Positions 46,857 to 54,283 of a stretch of DNA of 64,000 nucleotides are shown piece by piece. The stretch's first letter is position 1. Each line of letters begins with the position of its first letter. The notes beneath the pieces are model-generated. The model ran no database searches. It had not been told where the DNA came from and worked only from the letters and a program-made list of their open reading frames with translations. A program made the translations under genes and the position numbers. Location of the stretch: assembly GCA_019856515.1 (NCBI GenBank), contig CP082230.1:2542001-2606000 (forward strand), read 5' to 3'. The stretch is from Prolixibacteraceae bacterium (GTDB lineage Bacteria; Bacteroidota; Bacteroidia; Bacteroidales; Prolixibacteraceae).

Positions 46857-47477
46857 ATGGCAAAATATTTCATTCTACTTCTTCTGATATTAAACTCATG
46901 CAAAAATGAAGATCTAACAACAGCAACTGAAGATCTTCCTATGGAAATGAGAGGTGTTTATAAACTGATTGAGGCAAAATCGAATAACATGAACACATTT
47001 GATATCAACAATGATGGTATTGAGTCCAATGATATTCTGGGACAAATGATGAATAGCGAAGAGGATGGACTAATAAATCCCAATATTAATAACGCAAGTC
47101 TATTCACAATCGTAACTCCCAATACACTTTTCATTAAATTCCCGAGATCACGAATTTATGGGGTTGCATCAAGTAAAACATTTTCGAGAAATGTTTTATG
47201 GCGATATAATGCCAAGAAATATGTACTATACGACAAAATAATTTTAGATCTTGACAACTTAAACTACAACGATGGATATTGGTATAATATAAAGTATAAT
47301 AATAGTATTATGTCAGCAGAATACCAAGCAAATTTCTATGACTTTAAAAACAAGAGATTTACACTACTCAACCTATATGTCAAGTTTAAGAAAGTCTCAA
47401 CTGACATTGATAAAGAGGCATATAAAGTTGCTAAAAACACGCCCATAATCTACTCTAAGGATTATCCTAAGAAATAA
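46857..47477 (+). CDS. Lipocalin-like lipoprotein (paralogue B2)
   Basis: A 206-residue lipoprotein with lipobox LNSC (MAKYFILLLLILNSCKN). It has the same build as B1: MEMRGVYKLIEAK, EF-hand-like loop DINNDGIESND from D49, FYDFKNKRFTLLNLYVKFKK and the identical end AKNTPIIYSKDYPKK. B1 and B2 differ mainly in the middle third, so the duplication is not very recent or one copy diverged faster. It lies 27 bases before the intact C11 protease gene with no terminator between, so the two are probably co-transcribed. Confidence 0.75.
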   Translation: MAKYFILLLLILNSCKNEDLTTATEDLPMEMRGVYKLIEAKSNNMNTFDINNDGIESNDILGQMMNSEEDGLINPNINNASLFTIVTPNTLFIKFPRSRIYGVASSKTFSRNVLWRYNAKKYVLYDKIILDLDNLNYNDGYWYNIKYNNSIMSAEYQANFYDFKNKRFTLLNLYVKFKKVSTDIDKEAYKVAKNTPIIYSKDYPKK

Positions 47478-47504
47478 TTCATACAAAACGATTATATCTA
47501 ATTT

Positions 47505-48602
47505 ATGAAACAGCTCCTATTTATTATCCTTGCTGTGGTATCCTTCAGTTGCAAACAAACAGATCGCCTTAAACCTCTAGCCAGCGAGACGTTAGTGATC
47601 TATATGGCAGCGAATAATGACCTAAAAGGCAATGCACTGTTAAATGTATATGATATGGTTGAAGGAATAAAGAAGGATCAAAAGGTAATCGTTTTTATGG
47701 ACAAGGGAGATAAAAACTCCTATTTGATGGAGATAAACAAGAAGAATGGCACGGCTATCCACCGACAAGTGGTCAAGCAATACCCTGATCAAAACGCTGC
47801 AGATAGCCGTACCCTCCATCAAATACTAAAAGAGGTGATCGATAGATATCCATCCCAGCAGTATGGATTGATCTTATGGTCACATGGCACATCATGGTTT
47901 CCTGCTCCGAAACCCAAAACCAAATCATTTGGTGTAGACAAGCAATCTACGATGGAGATCCATGACCTGGCAACGGCATTGCCAACCAAATTTAAATATA
48001 TTCTTTTCGATGCCTGTTTGATGGGAGGTGTAGAGGTGGCTTCAGAACTACAAAACTCCACCGATTATCTTATTGCATCTCCAACGGATATATTAACCAC
48101 AGGAATGCCCTACAAAAAGATACTGCCGATCCTTCTCAATACACAACCTACTGTTGAAGAACGACTAAAAGAGGTGTGTAAAACCTATATCGATCATTAC
48201 AAACAAAAAGAACGGAAGATGCAATCGGCAAGCATTGCTCTGTACAATCTTAATCATATCCCTTCTGTTCAACTCGCCATGCAAAAAGTTGTTGCCAACC
48301 ATCCAAACACGAAAGTCAACGCAACAAATGTTCAGAAACTACACAAACAAGCCGACTGCTTTGATCTAATAGATATGATAAAGAAAAACTTTGGCACAAA
48401 AGCAGCGCGTCAAATGAAAATATCTCTATCTTCTTTTATTATCTATCAAGACCATACCGAGAAATTCCAAGAAATCCTACCACTCCAAAACACCCATGGC
48501 ATCAACTGTTATATTCCTGTTGATCCTAATACCTACTACCCTGAATTCTACACCAATCTTCAGTGGAACAAAATAACTCAATATCATACAGTGATCTTTT
48601 AA
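47505..48602 (+). CDS. Clostripain-family (C11) cysteine protease, lipoprotein
   Basis: A 365-residue lipoprotein (lipobox SFSC, C16) with a caspase-like C11 protease domain. It opens TLVIYMAANNDLKGNALLNV, has catalytic H127 in GLILWSHGTSW and catalytic C171 in YILFDACLMGGVEVA. C11 enzymes cleave after arginine or lysine and are usually self-activated; fragipain of Bacteroides fragilis activates a toxin. Here the neighbours are unknown lipoproteins, so an activating or processing role toward them is possible but unproven. The start is fixed by the signal peptide and by the duplicated relic at 46580. Confidence 0.9.
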   Translation: MKQLLFIILAVVSFSCKQTDRLKPLASETLVIYMAANNDLKGNALLNVYDMVEGIKKDQKVIVFMDKGDKNSYLMEINKKNGTAIHRQVVKQYPDQNAADSRTLHQILKEVIDRYPSQQYGLILWSHGTSWFPAPKPKTKSFGVDKQSTMEIHDLATALPTKFKYILFDACLMGGVEVASELQNSTDYLIASPTDILTTGMPYKKILPILLNTQPTVEERLKEVCKTYIDHYKQKERKMQSASIALYNLNHIPSVQLAMQKVVANHPNTKVNATNVQKLHKQADCFDLIDMIKKNFGTKAARQMKISLSSFIIYQDHTEKFQEILPLQNTHGINCYIPVDPNTYYPEFYTNLQWNKITQYHTVIF

Positions 48603-48770
48603 CCTCCTAAACGACTTGGAATTTCAACACGCACTGAAGGTGCTACAAGAAATGGCCTAGTACAAGGCGCTAGCTATAGATGAAAAAGGGTAATAAGCAG
48701 GCAGTAGGTCTGATGCTCATCTATCCATACCAAATGAAATAAAGATCGTATTCACATTAAGACAAAAAAA

Positions 48771-48805
48771 AGGAAAGAAGTATCCATCGAAGGTCCCTCT
48801 TTCCT
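48771..48805 (-). terminator. Terminator of the PL8 lyase gene
   Basis: Perfect 8-bp arms 48771-48778 and 48798-48805 around a 19-nt loop, followed on the minus strand by at least eight T, about 35 bases past the stop. Confidence 0.55.
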
Positions 48806-48839
48806 CAAACTGTATTTAATGATAAATTACTCTATGTTT

Positions 48840-51308
48840 TTATAGCTTTGTAATTACACAATCACCACTCTGATGACCTTTAGGCAGTTGAACTGTGACC
48901 TTCTGTTTATTGAAGTGCTTTCCAGAAAACTCTCCATCCAAAACAACGGATATTTCATCTTTATTTTTATCCATCGTTGGATCTGTCAACGATAAAAACA
49001 ACTCTCCTGCTTTTGCATATAACAACACCACCGCTTGATCGGAAACACTTATTTCAAGTGTAGCACTCTTTAGTACTGCATCTTTTGTATAGAATGCAGC
49101 ACCTAAAGCTGTATGATGAGCATCCTGTGCTGCCTGTAATGATGTCGTATTTGAAATAACTTCTACCACTTGCTTTGAAAAAGCATCTTTACCTGTCTTT
49201 TCTCCAGCATAAACCAAGTAGCCATAAGTTCCATCCTTTACCTCTTTACCATGATCAATAACCAAATGGAAGATATCTGCTTTTGTTGGAAGATTCTGCT
49301 TTTTCTTATTGGTTGCATTAATCTTTTTCCACGCTGTAGCTCTAGAACCACAATCCAAACGAACCTCTCCTGTTGTTTGATCGCCAATCACCTTATAAGC
49401 AAATCCATCTACCTGTTCACTTACAAAAGACTCTCCCTTATTGCTTTTCCAATTATATTTAAAAGAACCGTTACTCACTTTAGAGGATGCACTTGTATTA
49501 ACAGAACCAACAGTAAAAAAACTTGCTTTATTCTTCCATGATGTTTGATCGATCGTAGTCCATATATTTCCGTCTAAAGAGCTATTTTGATTCTCTATTC
49601 CACTACCCAAGGCTAACATATAGTCTCCAAACATAAAGTACGACTTCTTTGCCACTACATCATATAGGGTTGGGTTGTTACTATCTTTAAAATTCTTCTC
49701 ACCTCTCTTCTTCGCATTCATATACTCTAAATCATAGCCAGCGAATGCAGCTCCTGAATGGTCCGTAGCAGCCCCTGCAAAGTTCTTATGACTTATGTAG
49801 CCACTCCAGTTGGTAATAGGATGCAAAGCAGACATACCTTGTCGTGCTGTCGTTCCAGGAATAGAACTCATATCCCATGCTCCCATAGCTTGCGTATATT
49901 CATCTCCTTTTTTCCATAGAACAGTAGATCCAACATCTGTAAAGAAGTTGTATGCATCAGCCATATTGGGAGCCGATTCTGTACCATCAGATCTCACAGA
50001 AGACATGTTTACAAAAATATAGTAATCCTTATTCTTCTTAATTAAGTCATCATTGTTGTAGAACCACCTTACACCTTGATAAGTCCCATCTTTTGGTAAT
50101 GTAGCAACCATACTCTTTTTCGTTGCATGAGAAGCAAAAGACTCTAACTCTTTAATCTCACTCTTACTAAAAGAGCTTCTCCAGCTTCTTAACAAAGTGC
50201 TTGCGATCTTTTGAGACTTAATCACCTGTTTCTTATCTCCAAAATATTGCATACCTCCACGACCCAATCCATAAGGGTAGAAACCACGACAGTAATACCA
50301 TGAACTACCTCTTAGATAGTTAAAGATCGCATCCTTACCCTTCTCACTAAGTGATTGTTCCCATGGAGTCTTTTGAAAGCGATAAAGTAGCTCTAAAGCT
50401 GCCAATGTACCATCAATTGGATACCCCCATACAATACTTTGTCGTCCATGGCCCCATCCTGCACCATCGGCAGTAAAACCTTCTATCCAAAAGTCTGTAT
50501 CAATAGTGTTTTGAGCTACCACACTTAGTGCTTTTCCAGACACTTCGGCAAGAACATCAATCATTGCTGCCGAACTCATTGCTGCAGCTGTAGGCAGAAG
50601 AGCTCTATAGCCAAGGGCATTACCACCAACCCACCATACATGGCCACGAAAACGAGCAACACTCACTACATTATTATCTGTTTCATCATTTCGATATGGT
50701 TGTGTCCATGATTGGAAACTCAACTCTTTCAACATTTTATTTACTGCCACCAAGGTTTTACTCTTCTCTTTCCCTTTTTCTACAGCATTCATCTGGTCGA
50801 TAAGAACGAAATAGGTGTTTACAGCAGCAACAGGAATAGCAAAGCAACTGGCGTGGAAACGACCTGTAGAGATAGTACCTCTTTCTCTTTCGATTCCTCC
50901 ATAAAACAATATTGCACTATATAATTTTGGATATATCTTTTTAAGATCTCTCTTACTAAACTCATTAGAACGTACTCCTTCAGAGATCTTCCAAATCATT
51001 CCAAAGGCTTTTGCATTCAACGTTCCAACTTTGGATTGTTTCTTTTGCGATGGAATCAAATAACTCTTTTCTGATATAATTTTATCTTCTAATTTCTTTA
51101 AACTTGCAAAATGTCCATCTTTTTGAAGATCTTCAAGACACTTCTCTAAAGGTGCAATTCTTTTTAATTGATAACCTTTGTAAACATGTGTTGTATAGAA
51201 ATCTCTAAAATGTTGAACACCTTTCTCTTTTTTGTTTGAAGTCTGTCCAAAAACTATAGCACTACATAATAAGAATAGTAATACTAAAATCAGTTGAATC
51301 TTTTTCAT
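48840..51308 (-). CDS. Polysaccharide lyase family 8 enzyme (chondroitin/hyaluronan lyase-like)
   Basis: Exported lyase of 822 residues from the ATG at 51308, which begins a clean signal peptide (MKKIQLILVLLFLLCSAIVFG); the upstream start at 51365 adds an unlikely extension. The alpha/alpha toroid carries the expected catalytic set N230 (WWVGGNALG), H287 (GAGWGHGRQ), Y296 (VWGYP) and R350 (GRGGMQYFG), followed by the super-sandwich and C-terminal beta domains. The usual DGSF-QH core is changed to DGAGWGHG, so substrate may differ from chondroitin AC lyases. No SusC/SusD pair or sulfatase is adjacent. Confidence 0.85.
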   Translation of the reverse strand: MKKIQLILVLLFLLCSAIVFGQTSNKKEKGVQHFRDFYTTHVYKGYQLKRIAPLEKCLEDLQKDGHFASLKKLEDKIISEKSYLIPSQKKQSKVGTLNAKAFGMIWKISEGVRSNEFSKRDLKKIYPKLYSAILFYGGIERERGTISTGRFHASCFAIPVAAVNTYFVLIDQMNAVEKGKEKSKTLVAVNKMLKELSFQSWTQPYRNDETDNNVVSVARFRGHVWWVGGNALGYRALLPTAAAMSSAAMIDVLAEVSGKALSVVAQNTIDTDFWIEGFTADGAGWGHGRQSIVWGYPIDGTLAALELLYRFQKTPWEQSLSEKGKDAIFNYLRGSSWYYCRGFYPYGLGRGGMQYFGDKKQVIKSQKIASTLLRSWRSSFSKSEIKELESFASHATKKSMVATLPKDGTYQGVRWFYNNDDLIKKNKDYYIFVNMSSVRSDGTESAPNMADAYNFFTDVGSTVLWKKGDEYTQAMGAWDMSSIPGTTARQGMSALHPITNWSGYISHKNFAGAATDHSGAAFAGYDLEYMNAKKRGEKNFKDSNNPTLYDVVAKKSYFMFGDYMLALGSGIENQNSSLDGNIWTTIDQTSWKNKASFFTVGSVNTSASSKVSNGSFKYNWKSNKGESFVSEQVDGFAYKVIGDQTTGEVRLDCGSRATAWKKINATNKKKQNLPTKADIFHLVIDHGKEVKDGTYGYLVYAGEKTGKDAFSKQVVEVISNTTSLQAAQDAHHTALGAAFYTKDAVLKSATLEISVSDQAVVLLYAKAGELFLSLTDPTMDKNKDEISVVLDGEFSGKHFNKQKVTVQLPKGHQSGDCVITKL

Positions 51309-51652
51309 GATTAAATCTGGGATATTAGTTATATTCCAAATATGCTCTTTTAAATTCACAAACAAGGGAAGTATAATTCAAATCGAATATTGAACGATCG
51401 TTACCCAACACCTCAACAAATAACACACAGAAAATTGCATATCAACAACTTAAGATATCCCAAATAGAACAATTCTATTAATATTTTCATTATTAAACCT
51501 TTTCATCACACAAAAATTTACTAGATAATAACTACTCCATCTCACCTTCATATACTTTAATTCAACCATCTATCAATAAAAATCCCAACAATTAGGGATA
51601 GTTTACTCTTTTATTATATCCTTTCTTTGTAATCAAACAAAAATTTGATGGT
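51309..51652. other. Divergent intergenic region, no gene seen
   Basis: A 344-base gap between the PL8 lyase and the DUF438 gene. It must hold promoters for both directions, but I found no perfect TAnnTTTG with a spaced TTG on either strand. Confidence 0.5.
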
Positions 51653-53395
51653 ATGAGTTATCCAGACATTGTCTATATTGAATTAGATGGAAGAGGTGAG
51701 AATGAAAGTTTTATCAACTGTGTTTTGAACACTGTTAATAACCTTAGCGAAGCAGAAGGAATACACATTGTCAAAGATTTTGAACCATTTCCAGTCTATG
51801 ATATAATGCAAAAAAGGGGCTATGGAAAATACACAGAACAACGTGAACATGAAGAGTTTCATGTATGGTTCTATCCTCTCACAAACAATAAGATGAAACC
51901 CTATCTGAATATAGATATGGAAAAGGTCGCTAAGATACATGAGTTAAAACAGAGAGTATTTCACCATGAACTTAACCACCAAGAGGCAAAGGAGTTGGTC
52001 AATAAAACCTTCGACTATATTACTCCTGAAGAGTTTGCTTATACAGAACAAAATATGATTCACTTTGGCATCTCAGATGAGAAGATGACAAATGAAATGG
52101 ATGATATCATTGATATTTTTAAAGATGTACTACAAACCACCAGTACAACTCTTCCCAAAGGACATCCTATCCAAACTTATATCAATGAGGCGAAAGCTTT
52201 GAATGACTTAGTGGATAGTATTGAACAAAAACTAACCTCCAAGTTTATAAAAAACGAATGGCTGATATGTTATGAGAAACTACTTCAAATCAACATTCAC
52301 TTCAGTCGAAAACAGAATCAACTCTTTTCGACTCTTGAAACCAAAGGATTTGATCGACCATCAAAGATTATGTGGACATTTGATAACAACGTAAGGGATA
52401 TCATAAAAGAATCCTATATACTTTTAAAAGAGGGCAAAGATCAAGAGTTCATTAAGAAACAGCCAGATGTCATTGAGTTGGTAAGAGATATTTTACAAAA
52501 AGAACAAGACATTCTATTTCCTACTGCCTTAAAACTTATTAATGAAGACGAATTCATCAAGATGAGAATAAGTGATGATGAAATTGGTTACTGTTTAATA
52601 TCTCCTCCTCCATCATTTGGACTGCCCACACCAGATATAAATCAAGCAGCCCCTAGTGAATTTATGTCTGATTTAGTCAAAATACTAAATAAACACGGTA
52701 TGTCCACTACATCAGAAGAGTCCAACAAAGAGATGGATGTAAGTATGGGTAAGCTAACATTAAATCAGATAAACCTAATTTTCAAACACTTACCCATTGA
52801 TCTCTCTTATGTCGATGAAAATGATATTGTAAAATTCTATAGCGACACCAAACATCGTGTCTTTCCAAGAAGCGCTGGGGTAATTGGTCGTGAAGTACAG
52901 AACTGTCACCCAAGAGAGAGTGTAGAAACCGTTGAAGAGATTATCAAAGCTTTTCGAGCTGGAACACAGAACCAGGCAGAGTTTTGGCTACAGATGGGTG
53001 AAAAGTTTATCTATATTATCTACAATGCAGTAAGAGATGAAGACGGTAAATTTAGAGGAGTACTTGAGATGATGCAAGATGCTACGCACATCCGAAGTTT
53101 ACAAGGATCTCAAAAACTATTGTCTTGGAATAACCAACCAAGTACTGAAGAGAAACCACTTACAAAGGATCAACAGATACATAAAGATATGATCATCGCT
53201 CCTTTACTCAAACAACATCCATTTTTAAAGGAGTACCTCATTTCACTAAGCAATAAATACCAAAAACTCAATAATCCTGTAGTGTTCAACACCATGGGAA
53301 ATATTGCCACATTAGAGATGATTGCATCTAGAGGAGGATTCAAAACCGATGTGCTTATAGAAAAGCTACAAAACAAGATTAACGAAACCCTATAA
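51653..53395 (+). CDS. DUF438 protein with hemerythrin-like, PAS and DUF1858 domains
   Basis: A 580-residue cytoplasmic protein with several small domains in a row. Residues 5-75 are DUF2249-like (IVYIELDGRGENESF). About 90-160 is DUF438 (PEEFAYTEQNMIHFGISDE). About 165-300 is hemerythrin-like (INIHFSRKQNQLFSTLE and PSKIMWTFDNN). About 395-500 is a PAS domain (DLSYVDENDIVKFYSDTKHR, VIGREVQNCHPRESV), and 515-580 is DUF1858-like (LLKQHPFLKEYLISLS ... TLEMIASRGG). Such proteins are thought to sense or bind gas or redox signals; the output is unknown. It stands alone, followed by a strong hairpin. Confidence 0.85.
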   Translation: MSYPDIVYIELDGRGENESFINCVLNTVNNLSEAEGIHIVKDFEPFPVYDIMQKRGYGKYTEQREHEEFHVWFYPLTNNKMKPYLNIDMEKVAKIHELKQRVFHHELNHQEAKELVNKTFDYITPEEFAYTEQNMIHFGISDEKMTNEMDDIIDIFKDVLQTTSTTLPKGHPIQTYINEAKALNDLVDSIEQKLTSKFIKNEWLICYEKLLQINIHFSRKQNQLFSTLETKGFDRPSKIMWTFDNNVRDIIKESYILLKEGKDQEFIKKQPDVIELVRDILQKEQDILFPTALKLINEDEFIKMRISDDEIGYCLISPPPSFGLPTPDINQAAPSEFMSDLVKILNKHGMSTTSEESNKEMDVSMGKLTLNQINLIFKHLPIDLSYVDENDIVKFYSDTKHRVFPRSAGVIGREVQNCHPRESVETVEEIIKAFRAGTQNQAEFWLQMGEKFIYIIYNAVRDEDGKFRGVLEMMQDATHIRSLQGSQKLLSWNNQPSTEEKPLTKDQQIHKDMIIAPLLKQHPFLKEYLISLSNKYQKLNNPVVFNTMGNIATLEMIASRGGFKTDVLIEKLQNKINETL

Positions 53396-53404
53396 GCAAA
53401 CACC

Positions 53405-53448
53405 AATTCTATTTTGAAACAATTAATCTTTTGTTTCAAAATAGAATT
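53405..53448 (+). terminator. Strong hairpin behind the DUF438 gene
   Basis: Perfect 16-bp arms 53405-53420 and 53433-53448 with a 12-nt loop, starting 9 bases past the stop. It lacks a downstream T run, so its efficiency as a terminator is unclear. Confidence 0.6.
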
Positions 53449-54283
53449 AACATAAGACAATGAGATAATGTACATCCCTTATCATTAAATACTTGTTTTG
53501 TATATAAATATCGCATCTCTATCAAGAACTCTCACCACTAACTATGTTGGAGAATGATAAAAGTTATCGGACACAAAAAGTTCTTTTTCATTCGATACCA
53601 ATAGAGTTAATCCTTGAAGATATCTGCTATAATTAACCCAATAGCAGTGAAACACGATTCCATAAATCACATTTGATATTATCAAATCGACAACAGATCT
53701 TGACCTGACAGGGGATACAAAGCCCCTTTCCCCTGCCTTTCCCCTGCAATGATTCGAGAACGCTTCGGGAATGCTTCGAGAATGGTCCATCGATTTGGTT
53801 AAAATGATGGACTATTCTCGAATAATATATGGACATTTTCCATGTGAATGCAGGGGAAAGGCATACTAAAGGCAGGGGAAAGGGGCTTTGAAGTCAAACT
53901 AGTCTATCGTGGATCTAGAATACCCATTAGATTAATCTCAAATATATTTTATTTACGAGACAATGAAGCTACTCCATTCTTCTCCTATTCTCTCCTAGTT
54001 TAAATGATGACAACCTATTTTGGACCATATCATAACAGTTAAATCTAAAATGAGCGATATGCCTGTGCTCTATATTGTTTATTCTTCGTTAAAGAATATC
54101 ACCGTAGGGAAAGCGATGCTTCCATTTTTGGGCCTTGCCTAAACAGAATGTATCCGCAAGTTTTTATAGCTCATCCCATCATTCAGTTGATATAAGTTCT
54201 TAGTAAGTTAAAGTTTTACGTTATCCACATAATTATTCATATTTTTATATCGAATATCAACAATTCATAAGCACCATAATAAT
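53449..54283. other. Intergenic region holding the first 11-bp-unit element
   Basis: An 835-base gap. Its centre is the repeat element at 53718-53893. Reading frames on the minus strand at 53542-53836 run through the repeats and show no protein features. No tRNA or promoter is recognised. Confidence 0.6.
53718..53893. repeat. Inverted arrays of 11-bp units with an inner hairpin (element 1)
   Basis: Left array: ctttcccctgc twice (53726, 53737). Middle: gattcgagaac, gcttcgggaat, gcttcgagaat (53751, 53762, 53773). Right array: gcaggggaaag, gcatactaaag, gcaggggaaag, gggctttgaag (53850, 53861, 53872, 53883). The outer arms 53718-53748 and 53849-53890 are exact complements except that the right arm carries one extra 11-bp unit. 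An inner hairpin has 17-base arms 53775-53791 and 53806-53822 with one G-U pair and a 14-nt loop. Confidence 0.85.

Noticed and set aside
53542..53836. Two minus-strand reading frames of 82 and 67 codons
   Set aside because: They run through the 11-bp repeats and hairpin, have odd composition, and show no signal, domain or upstream promoter.
53718..53893. CRISPR array or phase-variation inverton
   Set aside because: Units are 11 bp with no 30-bp spacers and no cas genes. The inverted arms do not flank a promoter and no invertase gene is present.
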